This document shows, in pieces, positions 10,125-21,341 of a DNA stretch of 64,000 nt (position 1 is its first letter; each line of letters begins with the position of its first letter). Origin of the DNA: Sweltsa coloradensis (Eukaryota; Arthropoda; Insecta; Plecoptera; Chloroperlidae); assembly GCA_024449915.1 (NCBI GenBank), contig JAMZAV010005049.1, forward strand, positions 145,068 to 209,067, in the 5' to 3' direction. The notes beneath the pieces were generated by a model that saw only the letters and a list, made by a program, of their open reading frames with translations, searched no databases and was not told the origin of the DNA. The position numbers and the translations under genes were made by a program.

Positions 10125-11829
10125 ATGTACTCGATTGAAATGTTTCTCGCAAGTGGATGTAAATTCGAGAGCGCAGATTCTTGAGAACTTCAATGCCATG
10201 GATTCAAAAGATAGCCAGGATTCACATCTAGCAGGCCTAATTTCATTAACTGATGTGAAGCGTAGACGTCCCAGAAAACACGTTGATGAGGATGGAGATG
10301 ACGAAGATGATGATCGTAACCGTAAGAACATGGATCACAGCTTTTCATATTCTTACAAAATTAGAGTAAACTTAAAAGAGATTGCATTGTGCAGCATTGC
10401 TTTTCAAAGTTTACACAGTGTCACACGGGCTCGTGTACGCCGCATAGCGGAACACTTATCGCTCCACGGTGCTTCACCCAAGGATGGCAGGGGCCACCAT
10501 AAAAACCACTGTGAGACTCCAGAAGTCATTAAGCTTGTTGTAGTCAATCACATAACAAGTTTTAAAGCACGTCATCCCATTATTCTCGCGGACATAATCC
10601 AGAGCGTCAATATTTACCAGAAACGTTATGTGTGCGAGAAATGCATAGGATGTTCCTCAATTTGTACCACATTAATGTACCCTACAAAATATACTGGAAG
10701 ATTTTCCATGACGATTTCAATATAAAATTTGGACTTCCTCGGAGAGATACTTGCGTTGTGTGCGACACGTTTGAATCCAAACTAGCAGGAACTGAAGATG
10801 CATTAGTTATTTCAGATTTGGTTAGAGATAAAGAGATTCACTTACGTAAAGCGGAAGCTTTTTACAAGAAAAAAAGAGCGTACAAGCAACAGGCTAGGGC
10901 TGGTAATATCATGTGTTTGACCTTTGATTATATGCAGAACCTGCCATTACCCCATATCCCATCAGGATCAGTATTTTATGCCCGTCAAATTTGGTTTTAC
11001 GTTTTTGGCATACATGATTTGAGCAATGATGCCGCCGTTATGATGGTGTATGATGAGAGTCAGGGGAAGAAAGGCCAAAATGACGTAATTTCCCTCCTGT
11101 TAAAATACATCAACAATACCACCGTTACCAATACAAATCTGGTTCTCATAAGCGATGGGTGTGCGAGCCAAAATAAAAACTTTCTAATGGTCCGGTTTTT
11201 GTATTCACTGGTGCACTTCCTACATTTGTTCGAAGAAATCACGTACCCGTTTCCAGTTAAGAGGTCACAGCTATATGCCCAATGACCAAGACTTCGCGCT
11301 AATTGAGAAACGCAAGAGGGTGGAAATCGCTGAGGACCCTGATGATTGCATACGCATAATAAAAACATCACAGTACAAACCAAGCCCGTTCAAGGTAGAG
11401 CATGTGCCGCGTGAAGATTTCTATAATTTTATAAACGCATTGGAGCCGTATTTTTAAAAAACAGCTAAACCGCCTATGACGATTCGTGATGTAAGGATGA
11501 TGAACATATCCACGAATAGTAAATACGTTCGTGTTCGTTATGCATATTCTAGTCCGTGGACAAATATCTCCATCCGTAACAACAAGAAGGCTCCAAATGG
11601 TATTGATCTTGTAGAACTCTACGATAAAGACATTGAGCTAAATCCGAATAAGATCAAAGATGCCCTAATGCTCGCAGAGTTATTGAGCGATCCTCGGAAA
11701 AAAGCTTTCTATGAAGCGTTCAAACCCGAGCATGTAGTACCACAAGAAGAGGATGAAGTACCACAAGAGGAAGATAAAGATCTTGAAGTAACGGATTCGG
11801 ACAACAGCAGTGGTTGTGATGATGATTAA
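10125..11829 (+). pseudogene. DDE transposase-like protein (DUF7869-like family), copy 1
   Basis: After a TTCATTTCAG acceptor the frame opens with a CFSQVD..FNAMDSKDSQDSHLAGLI block and RRRPR, then VTRARVRRIAEHLSLHG and PKDGRGHHKNH, then GLPRRDTCVVCDTFESKLAG, TFDYMQNLPLP, ISDGCASQNKN and (one frame over) GHSYMPNDQDFALIEKRKR. These blocks and their order are those of a widespread invertebrate transposase-like family whose core has a DDE layout; candidate acidic residues are in TFDY, SDG and NDQDFALIE. The C-terminus is acidic. Frameshifts near 10630 and 11265 and a stop at 11455-11457 kill it. An AATAAA follows at 11838. No terminal repeats were found. Confidence 0.7.
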
Positions 11830-11837
11830 ACCTGTTC

Positions 11838-11843
11838 AATAAA
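11838..11843 (+). promoter_or_regulatory. Possible polyadenylation signal
   Basis: AATAAA lies 9 bp after the stop codon of the DDE gene, within overlapping AATAAAATAAAATAA words. Position fits a short 3' UTR. Confidence 0.45.
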
Positions 11844-11917
11844 TAAAATAAAATAATCTTACAGTTTCTAGCAAAAACCACCAATATTTTTACGTTTAAT
11901 TTATTTCCTCGTTCCCT

Positions 11918-11958
11918 GTTGTTGTTGTTGTTGTTGTTGTGGTTGTTGTTGTGTTATT
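11918..11958 (+). repeat. (GTT)n microsatellite
   Basis: About twelve GTT units with one GTG interruption. Confidence 0.9.
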
Positions 11959-11959
11959 T

Positions 11960-13784
11960 TTGTCAAAATTGTCATGTAGTATCAACCTTATTAACCAAAA
12001 AATATTTTGTTGTTGTAAACTTGTTTTAAAGTAAGATATCTAGTTTTATTGATCTCCTGAAAAAAGTTGTTTTTGGACAAAGGTTGTTTTTGCAATCAAC
12101 CCCTCAATTGTAATATGTGGATGAACGACCTAACTTAAGGGAAAAGTTATATAACTAACACAAGATGAGATAGACCCATACTGGACAGATCCAGATACGA
12201 AACACCACGGCACAGAGACCGAGCACCCACATTGCACGTCGACGAAACAGGGAAACAAATCATGGAAAGTAAGTTACTGCCCCACTGACAGGCAAACAGC
12301 ATAAAACAACAAATACGGACACAAAGTTGGGACTTAGATACCTAATCCTATTAAGCTATTCAAACAATTATATAAATTAAATGGACAACTCGATGAAACA
12401 AAAGCCCAGCACAGAAACCGGGCAACCATGTTGTGTGTCGAAGCTCTTATCTCGCACTTAACAGAATCTAACACTGACCAAACATAAAGTGTACAACCTG
12501 TGCGGACAGAACAGACATTAAACTGAACACATCCAGCAGAAGCAGACGCCAACGCCATGTACTGTGGAGGCCGAACGAGAACACAACGAAGAGCGAATGC
12601 AAAACACATCCGCCTGCGACAAGAACAACAGACCGACTGCGAGGCGAGGCTGCCTGCCGCGCGGTGTGTACTGCAGCCTGTGTAGATGGCAGTCAAAAGG
12701 TGCGGGGCGGCGAGGTCATATCGATGTTGCAAGTCAAATGCATTGAAATTATTCAAAATATTATTAATGGCTGTAGCACATGAACCTCAAGATGTGTAAT
12801 ACTTGGATGTGACCGAAATTTAAATGTGTAGTGAGGTTCATCGTGATGATACTTCACTTTCGCAGATATTAGCCTATCCATGGATTTTACTGTCATTACG
12901 GACCAATTAGAACACTGTGCATTCCACGTAACACATAACAGCTGCAGGTAGGTAGTTAATTGTAGCACACTAGGATTTATTGACCCAGTGATTTCAATCG
13001 ACAGTGACTAGCAGAGGTTGATAGATTCAAGGCATAAGAATTTCATAGTTTCCTTTTTTTCACTGGACCAAACGGGTTCGAATAGCATTTGCTCTATAGA
13101 GATATTTTACATGTCATGATGATTTCTGTGCAGTCCGAGTTTCTCTCTTCCACCATATTGCACGGCTAGCAATTGCCGAAAGGCTGTCCATGGTGGTACA
13201 AAAATGTTTTGTAAGACACAAAACAATATTACCCATTAATAATTTTCATGAAATGTGCATTGGCAAAATGTTTGCAATCGCATGCACAGGTGTCTTATTG
13301 ACTCAATCTAACAATTCATTAATTACCCTCTCAATACACAGAGCCTCATCAAGCGACTTGTCCCAATTCAATGTTAAGTAAGAGTAAGTAAGAGTATGTA
13401 AGAGTTAAGTGATTAAGAGACTTACTCTCTTGACCTTACTCACAAAACAATATATAAAATCAGAAACATGTATTTGTGACGACTTTAATGTGGATTTACT
13501 AAAACCATCAAAACCGAGTACTTTCCTTACAGACACTTGATTAGCGTTTGACTTACTTCACATAATGCACGAACCAGCTAGGATACTCGCATCACATCAT
13601 TGCGCTCAACCCTTTTTGACAACAAGAGCATGGCCACCTTCAAATTTACGAGTGGGGCTACATTCCTCTATGTTTGTGAGAAAGTATATTTAAGACGTTT
13701 TGTTTTCTGAAGAGTAGGATCTGAATTTGATTGTCTACAGTTTGTTTTCCAATCACTGCCATATGTCCGGTCCGGTCCCATGTG
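11960..13784. other. Intergenic region without recognisable genes
   Basis: Only short open stretches on either strand and no motif that I recognise, apart from the family A repeat near 12838-12990. A short direct repeat of AGTAAGTAAGAGTA type is present around 13378-13410. Confidence 0.4.
12838..12990. repeat. Interspersed repeat, family A, copy 2
   Basis: Shares TTCATCGTGA, a TTCACTTT-like word, GGACCAAT and CTGTGCATTCCAC in the same order as 1-245 and 43292-43500. More diverged than those two. Confidence 0.35.
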
Positions 13785-14402
13785 ATGGCTGCAATTGAAG
13801 CAGGCACTTCGATTGAAAGGGCCTGTGCCATGTACAATGTGCCAAGGTCGGCCTTTTTGACAAGCAGATGAAACGAATCCCTATTAGCTGCAAATTGGAG
13901 GGAAACAATACTCAGTCACATTGAGGAAAGTAGGTTGATCGAACACATTGATGAAATTGCCAAACGGGGCTTCCCCATGGAAATGATTGACTTGTGCAAT
14001 TCTGTTGAACAGGATGGCAAGGTGACACTATTTACAAAGAAACGCCCCGGTTTAAAAAGAGGCATCCCGAGCTAAGACATAGGGTGGCAGAAAATGTAAG
14101 CAAAGGTCGTGCTGCTGTGTCAAAAGAAGCTTGGAGAGATGGTTCGGAGGTCTGAGAAACCGTTGCTCCCAGGTTAACGCTTTGAACATTCTCGTTTCTC
14201 CCGAGCGCATTTTTTATAGCGACGAGTCGGGCTTCCTCTTTCATGTCAAGACTGGAAGGTATATGTCTTTAAGTGTTTAAACTCCGTTGATAGTTGCACT
14301 CGCCAAAGAGAAAGAACAAATCACCGTTCTCTGCATTTTCTCTGCAGCCGGTGAAATTGCTCCGTCCATGGACTTCTACAAGAGTATTCGTTGTAGTGAT
14401 TA
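13785..14402 (+). pseudogene. pogo/Tigger-like transposase relic
   Basis: The reading frames give MAAIEAGTSIERACAMYNVP (helix-turn-helix of the pipsqueak/CENP-B N-terminal type), EESRLIEHIDEIAKRGFPM, a KRHPEL-like segment, then an IFYSDESGFLFHVK-like segment (first DDE aspartate region, usually N-x-D-E-T-G) and KEQITVLCIFSAAGEIAPSM. This is the order in pogo/Tigger transposases of the Tc1/mariner superfamily. Several frame changes and stops occur, and the second and third catalytic acids are not present. It is truncated by the repeat fragment that begins at 14404. Confidence 0.75.
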
Positions 14403-14403
14403 A

Positions 14404-14463
14404 TACTCCCCTAATCATGGGTCAAACCACGAGAAGGTTGCGAGCTGGCCTTTGATGGCCATA
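14404..14463 (+). repeat. 330-bp repeat family B, 3' fragment
   Basis: The segment from ACTCCCCTAATCATGGG to the TGATGGCC end matches the last 60 bp of the full copies at 41021-41348 and 61366-61706. The rest is missing. Confidence 0.8.
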
Positions 14464-14564
14464 ATTCAGTTGATACTTAAAAGTATGCAATTGTGATGTT
14501 GCCTAATAAATACAATTATAATTAATTGCAAGCTTTTATGTCGCAGAAGTAATTTTTTTTTTTT

Positions 14565-15006
14565 ACTAAAAGGCCGAGCACAAGTGCGTTACCTACGAGT
14601 GTTAATAATACCGGTAATGAGAGTGTAACATTATCCACATCGTGCGACAGTGACAGTGGTGGTAAAATAAGTGTTTTCCCTAATAGAACAAAACTAGCAA
14701 GATTCGAGCGTCCTAGTGATAGTGAAGCTATTTCCACCCCTGTTGAAAGTGTTGATACAATATCTAAAAGAAAAACCAAAGTGATAGATCTTACTTGAAG
14801 AAGTGGGAACATTCATTCCCTTGGCTCTATGAAGACAGTACACGTAGGGGCGCGTTTTTTAAGCTCTGCAAGATCTATGCTAACGACGACAAGAGCCTTT
14901 TGCTGCATATCACTGGTGGGGTATTTATTAAAACCCCGTTTTGTTACTACAAAAAAGCGCTAGGAAAAGACAGGCGCTTAGCTAAACATAGATGGATCAA
15001 GTTATA
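14565..15006 (+). pseudogene. hAT-type transposase N-terminus with TTF-like zinc finger
   Basis: A serine/threonine-rich leader (NESVTLSTSCDSDSG) is followed, after a frameshift near 14785, by KKWEHSFPWLYEDS, GAFFKLCKIYANDD and TPFCYYKKALGKDRRLAKH. The arrangement W...FPWL, A-F-x-K-x-C, P-F and K-A....H is that of the TTF-type zinc finger at the start of ZMYM1-like hAT transposases. The frame ends at 15006 without catalytic domain. The C-terminal hAT fragment at 61710-62303 could belong to the same family. Confidence 0.6.
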
Positions 15007-15249
15007 GATGTATGATATAAGTTGAAACGTAGCAATGCAAACATAAGCCAGAATGAAATAACTTGCATGGAGAGATAATTCTTGGATCAAGTAGGAAATG
15101 GTGCATACATTGTGTGTAAGCCCCAAACAAAATTCTACCACAACTCAACATGACCTGTTAAATCATGTCTATAATATAAGCCTACTAAACTTAGTAAAAA
15201 TGTCAGTACAAAAGTATAGACAATAGACAACACATACACAACATTCTAT

Positions 15250-15552
15250 GTACAGTCAAATCTCAGTTATACGAAAAGAAAAAATATGCATCATGATGAT
15301 TGACGAAATGGAAATATCAAAAGGACTAGAGCTAATACCAGGCATGCTTAAATACGTTGGCAACTGCGCCTTAGGCAACAACAGTAAAATGACGGAAGAA
15401 GCATCTCAGTTACTTGTGGTAGTGGTGATGACAAGGGGGTTTACCAGCAATCGGAAGCAGGTAATTGAGTGATTGGGGACGATGCTTAAGCCAGTTTTGT
15501 TAAAGAAGCAGTTGCTGCCATTCACGAAGCTGGCTACAATGTCCGAGGCTGA
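15250..15552 (+). pseudogene. P-element/THAP9-like transposase fragment
   Basis: The frame reads IMMIDEMEISKGLELIPG, a KYVGNCALG segment, EASQLLVVVVMTRGF and NRKQVIE; after a shift, SFVKEAVAAIHEAGYNVRG. The MIDEM block corresponds to the first catalytic aspartate (F-D-E-M) of P-element-type transposases, and the valine-rich, R-G-F..K-Q stretch follows it at the usual distance. Only about 100 residues remain. The family B repeat truncates it at 15552. Confidence 0.6.
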
Positions 15553-15700
15553 GATGTGTTGTCATTGTCGTCGCCGTTGGAGAGGTAGTCAAAGGGAAGG
15601 GGAAAGTTCCCCGACGACGACCCAGAGCTCGCACATTTAACTCCCCTAATCACGGGCCAAACCACGAGAAGGTTGCGAGTTGGAATTTGATGGCCCAATA
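15552..15700 (+). repeat. 330-bp repeat family B, 5'-truncated copy
   Basis: Matches the second half of the family: TTGTCGTCGCCGT, GGTAGTCAAAGGGAAGGGG, CCCCGACGACGACCCAG and the closing GGGCCAAACCACGAGAAGG segment. Confidence 0.88.
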
Positions 15701-16043
15701 TTAAAAAATAAATACTATCAGGCTAATGTACATTTTATCGAAAGTTATAACAACTATAGTAGGCCTATGCAATCTTTCACAGATGATAAAAAGGAGCTGT
15801 TAACTCTAATGAAACAAAAACAATCAAACATGCCTAGGCCTAGTACCTCATCTGTTGTTCAACCTGCTGTTCAAACACAGGCTAAATCAAATAGGCAAAT
15901 AAAAAAGCCAGACATATTAAAAGAGTTTGATTTAAATACAAGATCTCCAAAGTCGGTCATTCAAAATCCAGAAATGAGCTTAATGTCGCCAAACCACCCT
16001 AATGCTCTCGAGGAGGAAGCTTCACAGCTTCCGAATATCAGTG
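15701..16043 (+). CDS. Exon-like open stretch, unknown product
   Basis: Open in one frame for over 110 codons after the repeat copy and ending at a GTGGTAAGTT donor-like site. The peptide is hydrophilic and rich in serine, proline and glutamine (SNMPRPSTSSVVQP). It has no recognised domain. It may be a linker exon of the neighbouring transposase relics. Low confidence that it is translated. Confidence 0.25.
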
Positions 16044-16049
16044 GTAAGT

Positions 16050-16672
16050 TAAGTAAGTTAGTTATTAGGGTTTAAGGGCACACAACACTAAGGTTATCAG
16101 TGCCCGTATTCTCTTATATAATGGCGTGTTATTTTTAAATCTTATTGTACAGCTGTGTTGATTTCAGGAATTTAAAAACTATGGTTATGTTCTCAGATTC
16201 ATCAGATAAAATTTCTTTTAAATTAGGTTTTAGTTTATTCCTCTCGTTCATGTGTTGAGGACATTCTACTAAAATGTGCTTAACAGTTAAAATCTCACCA
16301 CACTGCTCACAGGGTGGTGGGTCTTCACCTTTTAAAAGGTATCCTTGAGTGAGATGTGTGTGTCCAATGCGTAGACGGGTCAGAACAACCTCTTCGCGTC
16401 GAGAAGAGCGCCTTGAAGAGATCCAAAGTGTTACATCGCCTTTTATTTCGCGAAGCTTATTATTTTGCATGATATGCCATTCTTTGCACCACTTTTCTTT
16501 AAGTTTAAGTTTAAATAATGCTTTAAGATCAGGCGTTACGACTAATTGGCAATCAATTTGTTCTTTGTTACAAGCTTCTTTGGCACTTTGGTCGGCGAGA
16601 TCATTTCCTAAAATACCAGAATGGCCTGGCACCCAACAAAAAACTATTGATTTTTGTTATATTTTTCTTATT
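16050..16672 (-). pseudogene. I-like LINE 3' end with RNase H C-terminus
   Basis: The minus strand has PGHSGILGNDLADQSAKEA (end of RNase H), then a SSRRSSRREEVVLTRLRIGH tail and C-x2-C...H..C (CEQCGEILTVKHILVEC), a zinc-knuckle-like motif that ends ORF2 of RNase H-bearing LINEs of the I superfamily. The 3' UTR with its CTAA-type tail lies at 16050-16168. The frame stays open for 165 codons, making this the best-preserved C-terminus of the family here. It is 5'-truncated at about 16672. Confidence 0.85.
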
Positions 16673-16741
16673 GTTGTTATATTGTTGGTAAGTTACTGGG
16701 CATCTAATACAGTAGGGAATTCCGAGTTCTCGTAAAGGATT

Positions 16742-17600
16742 TATAGTAAGTAAGTAAGTTTTATTTCCAGACACATAGCATATTACAATTTATAATAAAC
16801 ACTTTGTGATGATCTCTCAGTTTATATTGTCTGGGATAAGTATTTATTTACTTACTCCTAAACAATTAAAAAAAATTATTGAGGTGTTTGGAAAGGTGAA
16901 ATTGCTGTATCAAGCTGGATGCAAATTGGGAGATACTCCCTCACAATTTATATCCTAAAAATAAGTTACTTGATAATTAATGTCTTAGTCTTAGTTTGTA
17001 CATATCATAACAATTTTACTGTAGGCCTAATGTTGGCTTTTAATAGAATTTGAGTGCCTCGTATATAAGAGAATACGAATGAAACGAGACAACAAGTATT
17101 TGTCTAGTTTTTCTTATCGAGATTGGTTTCAATTTAAGGCAGAACATAAAGCGGTATAGGGCTTATGACAAAGATAAGACATAAGAGACAAATAAGACAA
17201 AAAAATATTAATATAATAAACAAATATAAATATAATACTCAAGACTTAAATGAATCTAGATAAATAACACAAACTAAAAGACAAAATTTAAGACACAAGA
17301 CAAAGAAATGGGCCTACCATAAAATATATCTTAGCCTATTTGTGGAATACAAACATAATAATCATAGTAAACTATATCTATACCTATTATGAAGAATTGT
17401 AGTACAAAGATAACAGTGTTTATAGTAGTTAGTCCTTCCAAAATTCCTCAAAAGAGTAATATCCTTTGTTACATAGGAGTTGTTTTAGTTTGTTTTTAAA
17501 AATGTTCATACTAGAAATGGCTGTTAGACTTGTCGGTAGCTTGTTAAATAATTTAGAACTAATATAATTGGAGTTAAGTTGTGAATGTGTTTGCTTGAGA
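16742..17600 (-). mobile_element. CR1/L2-like LINE, 3' end
   Basis: The minus strand, ending with a stop at 17429-17431, encodes NYISSKLFNKLPTSLTAISS and NIFKNKLKQLLCNKGYYSFE. This is the characteristic end of ORF2 in CR1/L2/Daphne-type LINEs (F-N-x-L-P then I-F-K-x-x-L-K). A roughly 680-bp 3' UTR follows down to a TTAC-type tandem tail at 16742-16760. The 5' limit coincides with the 3' tail of the next LINE at 17601, so one was inserted next to or into the other. Confidence 0.7.
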
Positions 17601-17665
17601 TAGTTAGTTAGTTATTGGGGTTTTAGGGCACAAAACAGTACAGTTATCAGTGCCCATCGAATTTT

Positions 17666-18740
17666 CTAATTGCTAAATAAATATGAATCAAAAATTGAAT
17701 TTAAAAGGTTTATTTTACGTAAGAAATTAATAACATTATCGCTTGTCGTGGAGTTGTCTGATAAAATTTCTTTGAGGGAAGGTTTTAATTTAAAATCTTT
17801 TCTATCACTACTATATTTTGTACAGGTTTCTAAAACGTGTTTTATAGTTAAAACTTCGCCACACTCATCACAAATGGGAGGGTCTTCACCTCTTAGAAGA
17901 TATCCGTGAGTGAGGTATGTGTGCCCGATTCTTAAACGAGCCAGAACCACTTCTTCACGGCGAGAGGAGCGACGTGAAGAGATCCAGGCTGCCATGCTAT
18001 TCTTGATTTGGCGCAATTTATTTTTTTCTCTCTTAATCAGCTTGATGTAATTTCCATCGTTGTTCTGGGCGAAACACTGGTCGGTTGTTTGCGAAATGTA
18101 TCTCAAGTGGAAAGTGGTCACTACCGTGAAGATCGTCCAACGTAATTAACTCCCAAGTCCAGGGACAGGATGGGTGTGCACATCACAAGATCTATTGCCG
18201 ATAAGGTTCCAGTGTAAGAAGTGAAATGTGTCAACTGGTCCGAATTAAAGAGGAAAACGTTTGCGTTCTGCACGAAATCTGCCACAACATCGCCTCTACG
18301 GTCTGATGTCGTTGAGCCCTAGTCTACATGGTGAGCATTAAAATCGCCAGCGAATATAAACGGTCTCTGCAGTTGAGCAATAACTGCTTCCATATCACCT
18401 CTAGTAGAGTTGAAAGATGGCGGTATGTTAATAGAGCAAAAAGTGATAGAAGCTGTCAGATGTGCTGTAACTGCAATAACTTGAAGACGGGAATTAATAT
18501 TAACATGAGTGGCATGCACAGAGTCGTGTACCATAATGCCGACACCCCCCTGTGCACGGTCACCACCAGTGAAATCGAGACGGTGTATTGTGTAGTGTTT
18601 GAATTTTGGATTGTCAGTGAGTTTAAAGAGTTTCCTGAAGTAGAATAACTTTAGGTTGTCTGTCTCTAACAATGATCTGCAGTTCTTCTCGGTTTGTGTA
18701 GAAACCTCAACAATTCCACGAGATGAAGTTGGCTATAATG
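17666..18740 (-). pseudogene. LINE ORF2 remnant: endonuclease fused to C-terminus
   Basis: The endonuclease begins ISWNC.GFYTNREELQ and includes FAGDFNAHH (catalytic GDFN), SAIDL and SDHFPLEI, all expected in APE-type LINE endonucleases that nick the target. Stops interrupt it near 18325 and 18122 and near its start. The C-terminal part carries SSRRSSRREEVVLARLRIGH and CDECGEVLTIKHVLETC. Product would lack polymerase activity. Confidence 0.8.
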
Positions 18741-18836
18741 TAGGTGGTGTTTGAAGTTTGAAAAAATACGGAATGAGAGGTTTATCTTACGAGTGTGGTA
18801 TAAAAGAAGCATAGGTGATGAGTGAAGACTTGCTAT

Positions 18837-20060
18837 TTACATCCATTTAGGGTTCTCGGAAGAGTTTTCGAATTCTGGTCCATTAGCGGGTCGGAAACGA
18901 TGTCCTCTTCCGAAGAACTGAACTTTTTTCGATCGATTTTTTTTGTTTTTTGTGCCAATATTTGATTGAGCACGTTTAAGAACAACAGTGGGAATCAAGG
19001 AATCCACTGTTGTTGGTGTAGATTTTTTTAAATGCACTAGTAGTAGTGCCGGAAGATGTTGCTACTGGTGCGCTCAGCTTACGTGCAGAAACACAACCCT
19101 CCTATGAAGAAGATCGAGCTGGTTGTAGCTGCGGCGTTGATTTAACGGCATTTTCCTTTTCTTAAGGTAAGCAGTGTTTATTAGAAATCGCATTCGGCAT
19201 TGAATTTCTTGAATTTTTTTAAAATTCAAGGACTTCACCGAGTTGACAAGTCAAGGTTTCAATTTGTTTCGCCTGTTGTTGCACAGTTTTAGACAACTGT
19301 TGTACCGTCTCCTGCAAAGCGTGGTTTTGTGCCAGAAGTTCTGCCTCTCTACTGCTGGAGGACGAACTCTGTACTACCGAAGCAAATGAATCGGAAGAGG
19401 TTACTGGCTGTGCCGAACCAATGCGCCGTCGAGCCTCAAGAGGGGAAATATTTTCAGTGATTGATAATTCCAGGATTGCTTGGTCTTTTAACCACATTGG
19501 GCATGTGCGTAACCGAGCAGAATGAGGGCCCTTGCAGTTTACACAGCGCGGCTTCTCCTGACCAGGAGGCGAGTGAGCTGGCAAACAACAATTTGGACAA
19601 ATTTCTTCTGACGTGCATCTGGCCTGTGTGTGGCCGAGGCGCTGGCACTTGAAACAACGGTGGGGTTTGGTATATATGGACGGACTTTTAGACGGTAGAA
19701 AAGCAATTTTGAACATCGGTAGGTAGCTGAGGTAGGGCGAATGATAATATCAGTGCAGAAGTCGGAGCAAGTGATCCTTTTTTTTTTCCTACACTGAATC
19801 CTGGTCACTTCAACAACTTTGTGATTGACGAGGTATTGATTGATTTTTGAGGTCATAACTTGTATTGTACTCCGTTTTATTGGTAAGGCTAGGTCCGATT
19901 CCTGCATCTCAAACAAAATACTCCCCGTCCGGAGTAATTGCCAAAATTTCAAAGGGTGCCGACACTTGGACGGCTGTTTGAGATTCGGGCAGAACATAAA
20001 GAAGGGAGTAAATTTTGTAGCACTCAAAATAACGATATGCTCTTTGAGTGGTAGTTGCAC
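18837..20060 (-). pseudogene. LINE ORF1 (gag-like, CCHC knuckles)
   Basis: The N-terminal part (20060 to about 19690) has an RRM/PRE-C2HC-like stretch ending KVRPYIPNP; one frame over it continues HRCFKCQRLGHTQARC (C-x2-C-x4-H-x4-C), CPNCCLP, CVNCKGPHSARLRTCP, then a glutamine-rich coiled-coil-like segment (ETVQQLSKTVQQQAKQIETL) stopping near 19219. A further basic segment, RSKKVQFFGRGHRFRPANGP, lies at 19037-18837. ORF1 proteins of this type bind LINE RNA. One clear frameshift occurs near 19690. Confidence 0.75.
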
Positions 20061-20127
20061 AAATAGTCGTAATTGATCGCTACGGCGGCCATATGGACCG
20101 TTGCTATAGAGTAATACAGATACATAT

Positions 20128-21000
20128 TGTCATGAATATAGATTATTCATAGATCAGGTTATCCGACAAATAACTGTATAGTTACAAATCTAACCTGATT
20201 CACTTGGTGTCAGCTAAAAACAACCAGGCGTTCAGGTGCAACTCTGTTGAATTATACGCTAAAATACATTGCGACGGTGACAATGAGCAAGACAAAGACA
20301 GAAGAATATTAAACATAAAGCAGACGGAGACGGATAGTATCGGGAGAATGCCTAGCAACTACGAGTGCTATCCATGGACTTGCTGACATGAGACTTTTCG
20401 GGTGCATTCGACTTGATCGGGAAGCGCGCTCGCTCTCTCTGACTTTGGAACTCGAGCTGGCAACATCATCGGGACGACGTGTGATAGTGTGATAGTGTGA
20501 TAGTGTGTGTGCGTACGAGTACAGAGAAGAGGGTCGACTTCTAGTGGAGAGGGATCAGCATTCACCCCTGGAACGATCTGAGTTGTTTGGTGACCGCCTC
20601 TGAGCTTCGGGAAGGTTGTGGTAAGCCAAGTCATGTTAATTTAACTTCAGGTCAATCGGGGTCATGATTGGTTGTGACCAGCCACGTGGTAGTCACGCAC
20701 ATGCTGGAGAGTAGGCAGTACCTCGCACTCATTCTTTAGTTCCATTCTGTTGCCTAATTTAATAAATGGGTTTTGTTATTCACTATGAATCTGGTATTCT
20801 GATTTGAGTATTAAGTTACCCTCTGACCGATAGTAAGATCCCTACATGTTAGGAGCTAGCCTAGGGATTACAGGACGAGCTACGAGCCCCAGCCAAGCGG
20901 CCGTTGTACCGAGGGTCCTGGGTTCCTGACCAGGTGAGGTCGTTGTGTGCTTCTCTGATGTTTAGACAGGACAGTAGAAGGCTAGTCTGACTACATGACA
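20128..21000 (+). repeat. 5' LTR of the gypsy element
   Basis: Bounded by TGTCATG and CATGACA, perfect 7-bp inverted termini of the TG...CA type. It lies directly before a TGG-starting primer site. It contains a GTGATAGT decamer microsatellite at about 20482-20512. Boundaries are inferred from the termini because no second LTR copy is available for alignment. Confidence 0.75.
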
Positions 21001-21001
21001 A

Positions 21002-21019
21002 TGGTGGAGGCGCCGTGAT
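21002..21019 (+). other. Putative primer-binding site (gypsy)
   Basis: TGGTGGAGGCGCCGTG begins one base after the LTR end. TGG is the complement of the tRNA CCA tail. The tRNA species was not identified. Confidence 0.5.
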
Positions 21020-21341
21020 TTGTAGTTAACCTACATGATGCCGTTTTTTTTTAAATGGTTATTTTGAGTTCAGGTCAGAGGGTGTGTATTGGATTAAATT
21101 CAAAAATAATTTTCTAAAAATGTTTCGGTTTTATTTTGTTGTCGAGTGTGTTGGTACTGGCAAGTGCGTGGTAACGTGGTGAGAGGTCATCGCTCGAGAG
21201 GTGGCTAGCACGTGTGCTGATGACTTGGAAATTGCGATTCTGCAATTTTGCTTGAATAGCTCGTGGAATATCTGAGTGCAGTGCACGTATTGTTATGTGG
21301 TTAACAATGGTGATTTTTGATTTGTGTATTTTGTTGTGCTG

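Larger units (their letters stand above)
17601..20105 (-). mobile_element. I-superfamily LINE with internal deletion of the reverse transcriptase
   Basis: The order on the minus strand is an ORF1 with CCHC knuckles (20060 to about 18837), an apurinic endonuclease domain (about 18740-18060), then directly the ORF2 C-terminus (18050-17666), then a 3' UTR with TTAG words at 17601. The endonuclease ends with a SDHFPLEI-like block and is joined near 18056 to the RNase H tail region, so the whole reverse transcriptase and most of RNase H are missing. The 5' end is about 25 bp before the gypsy LTR at 20128. Confidence 0.8.

Noticed and set aside
12334..12756. Minus-strand 140-codon frame
   Set aside because: No recognisable motif, cysteine/serine-rich from local composition, and no splice context or homologous block.
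19454..19657. Extra frames overlapping LINE ORF1
   Set aside because: Both strands are open over the knuckle region, but only the minus frame with CCHC motifs makes sense.
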